From contig JAILCB010000155.1 of the NCBI GenBank assembly GCA_024680595.1, positions 1-51,475 on the forward strand: a stretch of 51,475 nucleotides of DNA. The letters run 5' to 3'. The stretch comes from Lachnospiraceae bacterium (GTDB lineage Bacteria; Bacillota; Clostridia; Lachnospirales; Lachnospiraceae). A model generated the notes under the pieces. It saw only the letters and a list, made by a program, of their open reading frames with translations. It was not told the origin of the DNA and made no database searches. The stretch's first letter is position 1. Each line of letters begins with the position of its first letter. This document shows, piece after piece, positions 16,892-26,772 of the stretch. The position numbers and the translations under genes were made by a program.

Positions 16892-19165
16892 TTAACAATT
16901 TATTTTCCAGATGTCCTTATTGTATTCCTCTATAGTCCGGTCTGAGGAGAAGAATCCTGCCTTGGCAATATTCACCAGCATCATTCTCTTCCACTTGTCT
17001 CTGTCCTCATAGTCCTCGAAAATCCTATCCTTTGCCTTAATATAATCCTCCAGATCCAAAAGGGTCATGAACCAGTCCTTATTTAGGAGTTCGTTGGAAA
17101 GGCGGGTTAGATTTTCCTCATTGCCAACCGCAAGGGCCTCCGGACCTGTTATGAAGTCCACAGCCTCCTTGATGACAGGGGACTTCTCATAATAGTCCTT
17201 GGATACATAATCAGCCTTGGCATAATGTGAGATAACGGTATCGGAGTCCACGCCGAAAATATAGATATTGTCATCCCCTACCAGGTCATGGATTTCAACA
17301 TTGGCCCCGTCATCAGTGCCCAGAGTAATGGCCCCGTTCAGCATGAATTTCATATTGGAAGTTCCTGAAGCCTCTTTGGAAGCCAGAGAAATCTGCTCTG
17401 AAATATCGCAGGCGGGAATCAGCTTTTCCGCATAGCTCACATTGTAGTTGGTCACCATTACCACTTTCAGATAAGGGCTAACATCCGGATCCTTATTCAC
17501 GATTTCCTGTAGAACAAGAAGAAGGTGAATGATATCTCTGGCGATCACATAGGCGGGTGCCGCCTTTGCCCCAAAGATACAGGTAATGGGACGCTTGGGC
17601 AGTTTACCTCCCTTGATTTCCAAATACTTGTGAATAATATAAAGGGCATTCATCTGCTGCCGCTTATATTCGTGCAGCCGCTTGACCTGGATGTCAAAGA
17701 TGGAATCGGTATTGAGCTCCACTCCTTCCTTCTTTCCAATCTCACGGGCCAGCTCTTCCTTTTTGTCCTGCTTGATGGCGGCAATGGCATTCAGGACGCT
17801 TTCATCCTCCTTAAAGGAAAGAAGCTTCTCTAATTCATTAGCATCCTTTCTGTATCCCGTCCCTATGGTTTTGTCCAGGAGATCGGCCAGGGGGCGGTTA
17901 CACTCCAGAAGCCAGCGGCGGAAGGTAACTCCGTTGGTTTTATTATTAAATTTATCAGGATAGAGGTCGTAGAAGGGTTTCAGCTCTGTCTGTTTGAGGA
18001 TATCGGTATGGATAGCGGCAACTCCGTTTACAGAGAAACCATAATGGATATCAATATGAGCCATATGTACCCGCTTGTCCTTGTCAATGATTAGGACTTT
18101 GGGATCCTTGCAGTTTTTCTTGACCCTGTTTGCCAGTTCCTTGATGATAGGAACAAGGACAGGCACCACCTTCTCCAGATAATGAAGAGGCCATTTCTCC
18201 AGAGCCTCTGCCAGAATGGTGTGATTTGTGTAGGCACAAGTCCTGCTCACAACAGAAATGGCATCGTCCATGGTGAACTCCTCCTCCTGGGTCAGGATTC
18301 GGATGAGCTCAGGAATGACCAGGGTCGGATGGGTATCATTGATTTGAATAACAGCATGCTTGTCCAGCTCATAAAGGTCAAAGCCTTTATCCTTCATTTC
18401 CTTAATAATGAGCTGGGCCGCGTTTGATACCATAAAGTATTGCTGGTATATTCTAAGCAGATTTCCGGCCTCATCGGAATCGTCCGGATAGAGGAAAAGG
18501 GTCAGGTTCTTGTCGATATTGGTTTTGTCAAAGTCAATACCGGTCTCCACAATGCGCTCATCCACGGTCTGCAGGTCAAAAAGGTGCAGCTTGTCGATGC
18601 CGTTCTCATAACCCACCACATCGATATCGTACATTACAGACTTCACGGTTCTATCTCCGAACTTTACATTAAAGGAAGTCTTTGTTTTCTGTAGCCAGGA
18701 ACTCCGCTCAATCCAACGGTCCCGCTCGGCGCACTGCAGATTGTCTACAAACATTTGACGGAAGAGGCCGAAGTGATAGTTGAGGCCTATGCCGGCCCCG
18801 GGCAGGCCCAGGGTAGCGATAGAATCCAGAAAGCAGGCGGCAAGACGGCCCAGGCCTCCATTACCAAGGGAAGGCTCCGGCTCGTATATTTCCACCTGAG
18901 AGAGGGAAGTGCCGTGTTTCTCCAGAATAGTATTCACTTCATCATAAATGCCCAGATTAATGAGATTATTGGAAAGCAGCTTTCCAATAAGAAATTCCGC
19001 AGAGATGTAATAGACTTTCCTGTCTCCGTCAATGGCTTTCTTACCTTTAATATACTCTTTTGTGAGCTGAAGGAGCAGATAGTAGATCTCCGGTGCAGTA
19101 CATTGGCGGAGAGTTCTGCCATAACGCTGTCTAGAAAGCTCCATGAGACGTTTCTCAATCTTCAT
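16892..19165 (-). CDS. glgP: Glycogen/maltodextrin phosphorylase
   Basis: GT35 alpha-glucan phosphorylase that releases glucose 1-phosphate from glycogen or maltodextrin. About 757 residues, a normal bacterial length. Family marks are [97 protein letters not shown] in separated blocks, with the PLP lysine at about residue 606. ATG 19165 follows GAGGAGG; longer frames from 19246 run through a repeat-rich leader and are unlikely to be translated. It lies downstream of a LacI regulator and probably works with MalQ at 37.7-39.5 kb. Confidence 0.96.
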   Translation of the reverse strand: MKIEKRLMELSRQRYGRTLRQCTAPEIYYLLLQLTKEYIKGKKAIDGDRKVYYISAEFLIGKLLSNNLINLGIYDEVNTILEKHGTSLSQVEIYEPEPSLGNGGLGRLAACFLDSIATLGLPGAGIGLNYHFGLFRQMFVDNLQCAERDRWIERSSWLQKTKTSFNVKFGDRTVKSVMYDIDVVGYENGIDKLHLFDLQTVDERIVETGIDFDKTNIDKNLTLFLYPDDSDEAGNLLRIYQQYFMVSNAAQLIIKEMKDKGFDLYELDKHAVIQINDTHPTLVIPELIRILTQEEEFTMDDAISVVSRTCAYTNHTILAEALEKWPLHYLEKVVPVLVPIIKELANRVKKNCKDPKVLIIDKDKRVHMAHIDIHYGFSVNGVAAIHTDILKQTELKPFYDLYPDKFNNKTNGVTFRRWLLECNRPLADLLDKTIGTGYRKDANELEKLLSFKEDESVLNAIAAIKQDKKEELAREIGKKEGVELNTDSIFDIQVKRLHEYKRQQMNALYIIHKYLEIKGGKLPKRPITCIFGAKAAPAYVIARDIIHLLLVLQEIVNKDPDVSPYLKVVMVTNYNVSYAEKLIPACDISEQISLASKEASGTSNMKFMLNGAITLGTDDGANVEIHDLVGDDNIYIFGVDSDTVISHYAKADYVSKDYYEKSPVIKEAVDFITGPEALAVGNEENLTRLSNELLNKDWFMTLLDLEDYIKAKDRIFEDYEDRDKWKRMMLVNIAKAGFFSSDRTIEEYNKDIWKINC

Positions 19166-19215
19166 ACTTCCTCCTCTGCCGCGACTAGGCGGCAATCCTT
19201 TCCTTCCATAAAAAA

Positions 19216-19345
19216 CATGGGCAATGCCGCGCCCTCCTTTCATCAAGGAGACGGACCGGACACAACCCTTCCTTTCATCAAGGAGATGGGCAATGCCTCA
19301 CCCTCCTTTCATCAAGGAGACGGGCCGCACACATTCGTTCCTTTA
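19216..19345 (-). repeat. Tandem hairpin repeats in the glgP leader
   Basis: Three copies of a 17-bp unit, 19234-19250, 19269-19285 and 19303-19319. On the minus strand copies 1 and 3 read CTCCTTGATGAAAGGAG, a 6-bp stem with loop GATGA that contains both a Shine-Dalgarno-like AAGGAG and its complement. A larger ~69-bp unit (ATGGGCAATGCC onwards) is itself duplicated. They lie between the LacI regulator stop and the glgP ribosome binding site. Confidence 0.75.
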
Positions 19346-19372
19346 ATTAGGGGGATTGGTCTGCAAGTTGTC

Positions 19373-20383
19373 CTATAATAAAACATCCTCATAGCTTAGG
19401 CGGACCAGGGAATGGGGTACAATAACCCTTTTGCCAGACTCCCCGTCCATTAGGTAACGTATTTCCTCTACGGCCGCCCGGGCAATAGCATAGAAGTCCT
19501 GACGTACCGTGTAAATGGGCCGATCCAGATATCCTAGAAGGGTCAGGCCGTCGAAGCCGCAGACAGGCTTATCCTGTCCCAGTTCCTTCAGGGCCCTGCT
19601 GGCACCTGCCGCCATGAGATCCGAGGCACAGATAATGGCATCCTTATCCCGTCCGGCAGCGAGGGTAATGCCATATGCTTTCTTTTCAGAATAATCTCCG
19701 TATCGGACGGTAAGGGAAATACCCCTTTCCTCCGTGAGACGCCGGATTCCTTTTGTCCTATCAGCCGTCACATAACCGCTGCCTTTGCCGGACACATACA
19801 AAACACTTCCTATGGTTTGGCCCGGGTGATCATTTTCAAACTCTTCGATGGTTTGCCTGGCCACATCATATTGGGCGGCTTCCTGGTCAATTCCCACAGA
19901 GGAAATCAAGTCTCCATTTTCAGGGACATCTACTAAAGCTGCAGGGAGTTCTTCCTTTTCCAGAAAAAGCCGAATCCTGCGATCCTCTCTGCTGAGGCCG
20001 AAAATCACCAGTCCTCCGATTCCTAGGGACTGGAAGTATCGGGTCATATCATCTGCGTCCATGTTGGCAATCATGGAAAAGAAAAACGTCATTGCCTGTA
20101 AATCCAGCTCCCGGGCGCAGTCCATGGAGCCTAATAGGTAGCGCATATATATTTCATCCGCCACTTTTGTCTGCCTTGCCGGATCCATCATAATGGCAAT
20201 ACGGCCCGACCGCTTGGAGGACAGGGCTGCCGCAATGGAGTTTGGAACATAATTCAGTTCCCGGATGGCATTATTGACCTTCTCTTTTGTAGCATCCGAC
20301 ACATTGGGATAGTGGTTTAGGACCTTTGAAACGGTGGAAATAGCCACTCCCGCCTGCGCTGCTACATCTTTAATAGAAACCAT
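19373..20383 (-). CDS. LacI family transcriptional regulator
   Basis: A 336-residue regulator with an N-terminal LacI helix-turn-helix (SIKDVAAQAGVAISTVSKVLN, residues 3-23), the hinge helix region NSIAAALSSKRSGRIAI, and a periplasmic-binding-protein-like sugar sensor domain. ATG 20383 follows AGAGGGG. It sits directly upstream of glgP on the same strand, so control of glycogen or maltodextrin use is a reasonable inference, possibly including malQ further along. The sensor ligand cannot be read from the sequence. Confidence 0.92.
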   Translation of the reverse strand: MVSIKDVAAQAGVAISTVSKVLNHYPNVSDATKEKVNNAIRELNYVPNSIAAALSSKRSGRIAIMMDPARQTKVADEIYMRYLLGSMDCARELDLQAMTFFFSMIANMDADDMTRYFQSLGIGGLVIFGLSREDRRIRLFLEKEELPAALVDVPENGDLISSVGIDQEAAQYDVARQTIEEFENDHPGQTIGSVLYVSGKGSGYVTADRTKGIRRLTEERGISLTVRYGDYSEKKAYGITLAAGRDKDAIICASDLMAAGASRALKELGQDKPVCGFDGLTLLGYLDRPIYTVRQDFYAIARAAVEEIRYLMDGESGKRVIVPHSLVRLSYEDVLL

Positions 20384-20403
20384 GGATCCCCTCTTTCAGA
20401 AAA

Positions 20404-20426
20404 TGCCCTCGGGAGTCCCAAGGGCA
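20404..20426 (-). promoter_or_regulatory. Leader hairpin with T-run upstream of the LacI gene
   Basis: TGCCCT / AGGGCA with inner GGG/CCC pairing. On the minus strand it is followed by TTTTCTG and then the LacI ribosome binding site, 20 nt before the ATG. It resembles a weak attenuator or an RNA-stability hairpin. Confidence 0.35.
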
Positions 20427-20602
20427 CTTATTCTGAGCCAACAGAAACACTTCTATTCTAAGCGATACACCATTTAAAGTCAACGCAGACAAGGTCCGGA
20501 AGAGGCTGTCCTTTTCTCTCTTTTGGTAAATAAAAGAGCTCAGAATACCGATATTATTTTTGGAAAAAAATGAAATGCATACTAGATATTTGTGAAACGG
20601 TA

Positions 20603-20611
20603 TGCTATACT
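20603..20611 (+). promoter_or_regulatory. Extended -10 promoter for tig
   Basis: TGC-TATACT (20603-20611) is an extended -10 with the same hexamer as in the ABC operon promoter. No clear -35 is seen. The predicted leader is about 150 nt. Confidence 0.4.
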
Positions 20612-20769
20612 GCATTGGTTATGATTGCCCATAGGATGGAATTGTGTGCTTGTTTTTAGTATCCAAATTCTTAGGAACGGCGTAAATATAAGGGTTTATA
20701 GGGAACCCGGGAGGCCGGAACAGGGCAAGAAAAGCTATTTCGTAGATTTCGGAGGTAGGGAAAGGAAAC

Positions 20770-22086
20770 ATGAGCTTACAGTATGAAAAATTAGATCATA
20801 ATATGGCAAAACTGACATTGGAGGCCTCAGCGGAGGAATTGGAGCAGGCTATTGAGAGGGCATACCAGAAGAGCAAGGGAAAAATCTCGGTGGCCGGATT
20901 CCGTAAGGGTAAGGTTCCTCGTAAGGTAATCGAGCGTTTTTATGGAAAGGATGTCTTTTATCAGGATGCCGCAGAGGATCTGGTTCCCAGGGTTTATGAG
21001 AGGGAGACCAAGGATTATACTGAGTTGGACATAGTTTCCCGTCCCAGGCTTTCAGTAGAAAAGATTGAGAGTGGGGAGCCCCTGGTCTTTACGGCTGAGG
21101 TGGCCTTGAAGCCTCCTGTAGAGCTGGGCAAGTATAAGGGACTTAACTGCACAGCCATCAATACCGATGTCACAGAGGACGAGGTGAATGAAGAGCTGGA
21201 GAAGCAGAGACAGAATAATGCCCGTATCGTGGATGTAGAGGACAGACCGGTTCAGGATAAGGACTTCTGTATCTTGGATTACGAGGGAGTCTGTGAGGGA
21301 GAAGCCTTTGAAGGCGGCAAGGCAGAGGATTATAATCTTTTGATCGGTTCCCATACCTTTATTGATACCTTTGAGGATCAGCTCATTGGCCACTCAATTG
21401 GCGAGAGCTTTGACGTAGATGTGACCTTCCCTGAGGATTATCACGCTGAGAATCTGAAAGGAAAGCCTGCCACCTTCCATGTAACCATCAAGAATATCAG
21501 GGAGAAGCAGCTTTCTGATCTGGATGATGAGTTCGCATCCGAGGTATCCGATTTTGACACCTTAGAGGAGTACAAGGAGGATATCAGGAAGAAGATCCAT
21601 GATCGCAAGGATAATGAAGCAAGAGGCAAGAAGGAAGACGAGCTGGTGCTTCAGATTATTAATGACTCCAAGATGAATATTCCTGAGGCCATGATTGAGA
21701 CCCAGGGCGAGGATCTGCTGCAGGAATTTGCCTACAATATTCAGTCCAGGGGTATGTCCTTCCAGACCTATATGCAGTATACCGGCCAGACCCAGGATCA
21801 GATGATGAAGCACATGAAGGAAAGGGCTGAGCGCAATATTCAGAGCAGACTTGTGCTGGAGGCGGTAGCTGACGCAGAGGGTATCACGGTCGAGGATGAA
21901 GTCTATGAGGCGGAGCTGGACAAGATGGCCCATGATTATAATATGGGCGTTGACAGAATGAAGGAAATTATGGGAAAGAAGGAGCTTCAAAATATTAGGA
22001 AGAACCTGGCCATCCAGAAAGCAGTTGACTTCATCCTGGACAATGCCGTTGAAACCGAGCCTGAGGCAAAGGAAAACAAGGAATAA
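20770..22086 (+). CDS. tig: Trigger factor, ribosome-bound chaperone and prolyl isomerase
   Basis: A 438-residue trigger factor with all three domains. The N-terminal ribosome-binding domain carries the signature GFRKGKVPR (residues 42-50). The FKBP-like PPIase domain spans ~150-240 (DFCILDYEGVCEGEAFEGG, IDTFEDQLIGHSIGE). The helical C-terminal substrate-binding domain follows. ATG 20770 follows GGAGG. The order tig-clpP-clpX-lon-engB is the usual clostridial arrangement. A secreted paralogue-like lipoprotein is encoded at 40.5 kb. Confidence 0.97.
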   Translation: MSLQYEKLDHNMAKLTLEASAEELEQAIERAYQKSKGKISVAGFRKGKVPRKVIERFYGKDVFYQDAAEDLVPRVYERETKDYTELDIVSRPRLSVEKIESGEPLVFTAEVALKPPVELGKYKGLNCTAINTDVTEDEVNEELEKQRQNNARIVDVEDRPVQDKDFCILDYEGVCEGEAFEGGKAEDYNLLIGSHTFIDTFEDQLIGHSIGESFDVDVTFPEDYHAENLKGKPATFHVTIKNIREKQLSDLDDEFASEVSDFDTLEEYKEDIRKKIHDRKDNEARGKKEDELVLQIINDSKMNIPEAMIETQGEDLLQEFAYNIQSRGMSFQTYMQYTGQTQDQMMKHMKERAERNIQSRLVLEAVADAEGITVEDEVYEAELDKMAHDYNMGVDRMKEIMGKKELQNIRKNLAIQKAVDFILDNAVETEPEAKENKE

Positions 22087-22145
22087 CATGATTTTGGGAA
22101 GAGTCGGGGATTATGATGCCTATGGACTCTTCCAGTCTATGTGAT

Positions 22146-22200
22146 ATGACTTTCCGACTGCGATAAGGAAGCGCATTCGGAAATCCCGTGTAAGGCCGGG
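22146..22200 (+). repeat. Dispersed element copy in the tig-clpP spacer
   Basis: Starts with ATGACTTTCC (22146-22155) and carries GCATTCGGAAATCCCG at 22173-22188. The latter is identical to the minus strand of 15567-15582. Both blocks, in the same order and at nearly the same spacing, appear on the minus strand at 43444-43483. Confidence 0.7.
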
Positions 22201-22256
22201 ACGGGGTCCGAATAGGGAAAACCCGGTCGAATATAGGATAAATGGAGGTAGAAAAG

Positions 22257-22871
22257 ATGCTGGTACCTACCGTTATAGAGACTACAAACCGTGGAGAGCG
22301 GGCCTATGACATATATTCCAGGCTTCTAAAGGAGAGAATCATTTTCTTGGGAGATGAAGTAAATGATCAGACCGCCGGGCTTGTAGTCGCGCAGATGCTC
22401 TTTTTGGAGGCAGAGGATCCGGATAAGGATATTCATTTCTATATTGACAGCCCCGGAGGTTCCGTAACTGCCGGCATGGCTATTTATGACACCATGCATT
22501 ATTTGAAGTGTGACGTATCCACGATTTGTATTGGTATGGCGGCTTCCATGGGAGCCTTCCTGCTGGCAGGCGGTGCAAAGGGTAAGCGTCTCATCCTGCC
22601 CAACGCAGAGGTGATGATTCACCAGCCTTCCGGCGGTACCCAGGGACAGGCTACAGAGATTCAGATAGCCGCAAAGCACATCCAGAAGACGAAGGAAAAG
22701 CTGAACCGCATTCTCTCTGAGAATACAGGAAAGCCTTATGATATCGTGGCAGAGGATACGGAGAGAGACAACTGGATGAGTGCCGAGGAGGCTAAGGAAT
22801 ACGGAATCGTTGACGAGGTCATTGTCAGCAGAAAAGCAAGCGAGGAAGCGAAAGCAAAGGAAAATAAATAA
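22257..22871 (+). CDS. clpP: ATP-dependent Clp protease proteolytic subunit
   Basis: Serine peptidase that forms the tetradecameric barrel of ClpXP. The catalytic Ser lies in GMAASMGAF (Ser ~97) and His in [10 protein letters not shown] (His ~122); the Asp follows in TERDNW. It has about 204 residues, a typical length. ATG 22257 is chosen because GGAGG lies eight bases upstream; ATG 22242 itself contains that GGAGG. The clpX ATG follows its stop codon without a gap, so both subunits are made from one message. Confidence 0.97.
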   Translation: MLVPTVIETTNRGERAYDIYSRLLKERIIFLGDEVNDQTAGLVVAQMLFLEAEDPDKDIHFYIDSPGGSVTAGMAIYDTMHYLKCDVSTICIGMAASMGAFLLAGGAKGKRLILPNAEVMIHQPSGGTQGQATEIQIAAKHIQKTKEKLNRILSENTGKPYDIVAEDTERDNWMSAEEAKEYGIVDEVIVSRKASEEAKAKENK

Positions 22872-24125
22872 ATGGCAAGAAACTTCGATGGAAAGGTAAG
22901 ATGTTCATTCTGCAATAAGACTCAGGATCAGGTCAGAAAATTGATTTCAGGCCCTAACGGTGCCTTTATCTGTGATGAATGTGTGGCTATCTGCGCTGAT
23001 ATCATAGAGGAGGAGATGGATGACAATGACGCCACTCCTAGGAATGAGCTGAATATAAATCTTTTAAAGCCTAGAGAACTCAATGAGTTTCTGAATGAAT
23101 ATGTAATCGGTCAGGAGGAGGCCAAGAAGGTTCTCTCCGTAGCTGTTTACAACCACTACAAGAGAATTCTTCATCAGGATCACTCGGATGTAGAGCTTCA
23201 GAAGAGTAATATTCTAATGCTGGGTCCCACAGGGTCTGGAAAGACACTTTTAGCCCAGACTCTTGCCAGGGTACTGAACGTGCCCTTTGCCATAGCGGAT
23301 GCCACCAGCCTGACAGAAGCGGGATATGTGGGTGAGGACGTAGAGAATATCCTCTTAAAGCTCATTCAGGCCGCTGATTATGAGATTGATAGGGCACAGG
23401 TGGGAATCATCTATATCGATGAAATCGATAAGATTACGAAAAAGGGTGAGAATGTGTCCATTACCCGGGATGTTTCCGGAGAAGGTGTGCAGCAGGCCCT
23501 CTTAAAGATTCTGGAGGGAACTCTTGCTTCTGTACCCCCTCAAGGCGGCAGAAAGCATCCTCATCAGGAGCTGATCCAGATAGATACCACCAATATTCTC
23601 TTTATTTGCGGTGGGGCCTTTGATGGACTGGACAAGATTATCGAGACCAGGCTGGATCAGAAGTCCATTGGATTTAATGCGGAGATTGGCTACAAGAAGA
23701 AGTCGGATGTGGGCGCGGCCTTCCAGAAGGTGCAGCCCGAGGATTTGACTAAGTTTGGCCTAATTCCGGAGCTGGTGGGCCGTCTGCCGGTCACCGTAGC
23801 CTTAAAGACTCTGGATAGGGCGGCCCTGATCCAAATTCTGACAGAGCCCAAGAATGCCCTGATTAAGCAGTATGTCAAGCTTTTGGATCTGGATGATGTG
23901 AAATTAACCATTGAACCAAAGGCCGTGAATGCCATTGCGGATAAGGCTTTGGCCAGAAAGACAGGAGCCAGGGGCTTACGGTCCATTATGGAGAATGTCA
24001 TGATGGATATTATGTACGATGTGCCTTCGGATGAAACCATTAGTGAGGTTATCGTGACGGAGGAATCTGTCAGCGGGGAGGGATCCCCCCTGGTGGTTCA
24101 TTTCGAACAGAAACAGGCAAGATAA
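22872..24125 (+). CDS. clpX: ATP-dependent Clp protease ATP-binding subunit ClpX
   Basis: AAA+ unfoldase that recognises substrates and feeds them to ClpP. The N-terminal C4 zinc domain has [11 protein letters not shown] and FICDECV. Walker A is GPTGSGKT near residue 117, Walker B is [10 protein letters not shown], and the ClpP-contact IGF-type loop appears as [10 protein letters not shown]. It has 417 residues, normal. The start codon directly abuts the clpP stop. A hairpin with a T-run lies 50 nt after the stop. Confidence 0.97.
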   Translation: MARNFDGKVRCSFCNKTQDQVRKLISGPNGAFICDECVAICADIIEEEMDDNDATPRNELNINLLKPRELNEFLNEYVIGQEEAKKVLSVAVYNHYKRILHQDHSDVELQKSNILMLGPTGSGKTLLAQTLARVLNVPFAIADATSLTEAGYVGEDVENILLKLIQAADYEIDRAQVGIIYIDEIDKITKKGENVSITRDVSGEGVQQALLKILEGTLASVPPQGGRKHPHQELIQIDTTNILFICGGAFDGLDKIIETRLDQKSIGFNAEIGYKKKSDVGAAFQKVQPEDLTKFGLIPELVGRLPVTVALKTLDRAALIQILTEPKNALIKQYVKLLDLDDVKLTIEPKAVNAIADKALARKTGARGLRSIMENVMMDIMYDVPSDETISEVIVTEESVSGEGSPLVVHFEQKQAR

Positions 24126-24164
24126 GGGCCGGAACAGATCTTTAGGCACAGACAATTGAGGATA

Positions 24165-24203
24165 TATAATGTAGAAATAGGGCGGCTGTTCCGCCCTATT
24201 TTT
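24165..24203 (+). promoter_or_regulatory. TATAAT plus hairpin between clpX and lon
   Basis: A perfect TATAAT (24165-24170) with a weak -35-like TTAGGC 17 nt upstream predicts a start near 24177. An 11-bp stem AAATAGGGCGG / CCGCCCTATTT (24175-24201, loop CTGTT) lies exactly there and ends in TTTTT. It can serve as the clpX terminator, as a 5'-end hairpin of the lon message, or as both. Confidence 0.5.
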
Positions 24204-24214
24204 GGTAAATAATT

Positions 24215-26650
24215 ATGAGTAAGAAAGAAGAAAACCGAGTAAAGAAGAGTCGGAAAAAAGAGAAGAGAAAAGAAAACATCCTCTTAGCTCCAATTGACCT
24301 TCCCTGTATTGTCCTTTCAGGCTTTGTGATGCTTCCAAATCTCCTTATACATTTTGACCTAAGCGGGAAAAGGGCTCTGGACACCGTGAATAAGGCCATG
24401 ATGCAGATTGAGCAGGAGGTTTTCATTACGACTCAAAAGGACATTGGCAAGGAGTCTTCAGAGGAGACAGAGGAGATATATGAAATCGGAGTGCTTGCCA
24501 AAATCCGTCAGGTAGTGAAAATGCCTAATCAGTCTGTCCGCATCCTGGTGGAGTCCGGGGAGAGGGCCCGGCTCATGGAGCTAAGTCAAAAGGATGAGTT
24601 CCTTGTGGCCAGGGTGCAGACCTTTTCCAAGGAGAAGATGATGGATCTGGAGCCTGAGGAGGCAGAGGCTATGCGGAGGGAGATTTCAGAGCGCTTCCTG
24701 GCTTTTGTCAGTTACTTTCCCAGGGTGGCAAAAGCAGCGGGCCGGCAGACCAATAATGGTACGGAAGATCTAGGAGATCTCTTGGATTCCGTGGCCGCCA
24801 ATCTGCCCATAGATCCGGAAAAGAAACAGGCTGTTTTAGAGGAAGTGCCTTATTCTTCCAGGTTCAAGCTGGTCAATGATATTCTCAAGAATGAGGTAAA
24901 TATAGCAAAGCTCCGCTATGAATTGGCAGAGAAGGTGAAGGGACGGGTTGATGAAGACCAGAAGGCTTATTTCCTGCGGGAACAGCTGCGATCTATCCGG
25001 GAGGAGCTGGGAGAGGGCAATACTGAGGATGAGGCCGACAAATACCTGAAGCAACTGGAGGAGCTGCAGGCTTCTGAGGAGGTCAAGACGCGGATAAAGA
25101 AGGAGATTGACCGTTTTCGCAATACTCCCTCCGGTTCTTCGGAGAGCGGTGTAGAGCAGATTTATATCGAGACCCTGCTGGAGATGCCCTGGGAAAAATT
25201 ATCGGAGGAGAACCGTTCCCTGGACCGGGCCGAGGAGATTCTGGAAAGGGATCATTATGGCCTGGAAAAGGTCAAGGAGAGGATGCTGGAGTTTCTGGCG
25301 GTGAAGAACCTGACAGAGAAGGGCCAGAGTCCTATTATTCTCCTGGTAGGGCCTCCCGGTACCGGAAAAACATCTATCGCCAAGTCCATTGCGGAAGCCT
25401 TAGAGAGGAAGTATATCCGTATTTCCCTGGGAGGCGTCAAGGACGAGGCGGAGATTCGGGGACACAGGAAAACCTATGTAGGCGCCATGCCGGGAGTCAT
25501 CGCCTCCGGACTGCAGCGCTGTGGTGTCAGGAATCCCCTGATACTATTGGATGAGGTGGATAAGGTCAGCTCAGATTACAGGGGGGCCACGGCCTCAGCC
25601 CTTCTGGAGGTGCTGGATTCGGAGCAGAATAAGTACTTCAGGGATCATTATATCGAGATCCCTCTGGATCTTTCCGAGGTACTCTTCATAGCAACAGCCA
25701 ATTCCACCCAAACCATTCCCGCCCCTCTTTTGGACCGCATGGAGGTGGTGGAGGTTTCAGGTTATACAGCCAATGAGAAATTTCATATTGCCCATGACCA
25801 CCTTTTGAAGAAGCAGATAGAGAAGAACGGCTTAAAGCGGGGAAATCTCAAGATATCCGATGCCGCCCTCAGAGTCATTATCGATCAATATACCAAGGAA
25901 GCGGGAGTGCGTTCCCTGGAGCGGCGGATTGGGGAAATCTGCCGGAAAACGGCTAAGGCTTTCTGTAAGGAGGGGAAGAAATCTATTAGTGTCAATCCCA
26001 AAAACCTGGAGAAATATCTGGGAAAACCCAGATATCTCCCTGAGGATGAGGCAGGAGAGGATGCCGTGGGAATTGTCAGAGGCCTGGCCTGGACTTCGGT
26101 AGGCGGCGTGACCATGGAGATAGAGGTCAATATTATGCCGGGTAAGGGTGAATTGCTTCTCACAGGAAAGCTGGGGGATGTCATGAAGGAGTCGGCCAGA
26201 GCGGGACTCACCTATATCCGGTCCATCAGCAGCCGCTATGGCATTGGGGAGGATTATTTCCGAAAGCACGATTTCCATATCCATATTCCGGAGGGAGCCG
26301 TGCCCAAGGACGGACCCTCTGCCGGTATCACCATGGCAACGGCTTTATTTAGCGCTGTAACGGATATTCCCGTGAAGGCCAAGGTGGCCATGACCGGGGA
26401 AATCACCCTAAGGGGAAGGGTACTTCCTATCGGCGGCTTAAAGGAGAAGATTCTGGCAGCCAAGACCGCGAAAATCACTACGGTGCTGGTGCCGGTTAAG
26501 AACCGCCGGGATGTGGAGGAGATTTCCGAGGAGATAAAAGGAGGCCTGGACATCCGTTTTGTGGAGCATATGGATGAGGTGCTGAATACCGCCTTAAGCC
26601 GGATGCCGGAAGCGAAGCCCAGGACAAGGGGCAGGCAGAAAAAGGCCTGA
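24215..26650 (+). CDS. lon: ATP-dependent Lon protease
   Basis: LonA-type protease of 811 residues. The N-terminal substrate-binding domain (IDLPCIVLSGFVMLPNLLIHFD) is followed by the AAA+ module with Walker A GPPGTGKT (residues ~377-384) and Walker B NPLILLDEVDK. The C-terminal protease domain has the Ser-Lys dyad: PKDGPSAG (Ser ~702) and GGLKEKILAAK (second Lys, ~745). There is no obvious Shine-Dalgarno sequence before ATG 24215, which lies only about a dozen bases after the T-run of the clpX hairpin; this is odd in a window where most genes have AGGAGG-like sites. A highly basic N-terminal extension precedes the first domain. Confidence 0.96.
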   Translation: MSKKEENRVKKSRKKEKRKENILLAPIDLPCIVLSGFVMLPNLLIHFDLSGKRALDTVNKAMMQIEQEVFITTQKDIGKESSEETEEIYEIGVLAKIRQVVKMPNQSVRILVESGERARLMELSQKDEFLVARVQTFSKEKMMDLEPEEAEAMRREISERFLAFVSYFPRVAKAAGRQTNNGTEDLGDLLDSVAANLPIDPEKKQAVLEEVPYSSRFKLVNDILKNEVNIAKLRYELAEKVKGRVDEDQKAYFLREQLRSIREELGEGNTEDEADKYLKQLEELQASEEVKTRIKKEIDRFRNTPSGSSESGVEQIYIETLLEMPWEKLSEENRSLDRAEEILERDHYGLEKVKERMLEFLAVKNLTEKGQSPIILLVGPPGTGKTSIAKSIAEALERKYIRISLGGVKDEAEIRGHRKTYVGAMPGVIASGLQRCGVRNPLILLDEVDKVSSDYRGATASALLEVLDSEQNKYFRDHYIEIPLDLSEVLFIATANSTQTIPAPLLDRMEVVEVSGYTANEKFHIAHDHLLKKQIEKNGLKRGNLKISDAALRVIIDQYTKEAGVRSLERRIGEICRKTAKAFCKEGKKSISVNPKNLEKYLGKPRYLPEDEAGEDAVGIVRGLAWTSVGGVTMEIEVNIMPGKGELLLTGKLGDVMKESARAGLTYIRSISSRYGIGEDYFRKHDFHIHIPEGAVPKDGPSAGITMATALFSAVTDIPVKAKVAMTGEITLRGRVLPIGGLKEKILAAKTAKITTVLVPVKNRRDVEEISEEIKGGLDIRFVEHMDEVLNTALSRMPEAKPRTRGRQKKA

Positions 26651-26756
26651 CGGTTTCCCGTGACAGATAGATGGCAGGAGGGAGTTCAGGCAGGAAGAGG
26701 CCTTGACGGTTTCCCGCGACAGATAGATGGCCGGAGAGATTTCGGGCAGGAAAGGG
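26647..26756 (+). repeat. Two direct 54-bp repeats between lon and engB
   Basis: Copies at 26647-26700 and 26703-26756 share roughly 46 of 54 bases, including GACGGTTTCCCG, GACAGATAGATGG and GGCAGGAA. The first copy contains the lon stop codon. No hairpin terminator was seen, so lon and engB may be co-transcribed. Confidence 0.8.
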
Positions 26757-26772
26757 ATGGACGAAAGAGGAT

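Larger units (their letters stand above)
20384..20769. other. Divergent intergenic region between the LacI gene and tig
   Basis: 386 bp without a plausible gene. It holds the LacI leader hairpin (20404-20426), a second stem CTCTTTT / AAAAGAG (20517-20537), and the tig extended -10 at 20603-20611. I found no CtsR heptad pair, no CIRCE element and no classical riboswitch. Confidence 0.6.

Noticed and set aside
20384-20769. CtsR or CIRCE control of tig-clpP-clpX-lon
   Set aside because: No paired GGTCAAA-like heptads and no TTAGCACTC-N9-GAGTGCTAA in the tig, clpP or lon upstream regions.
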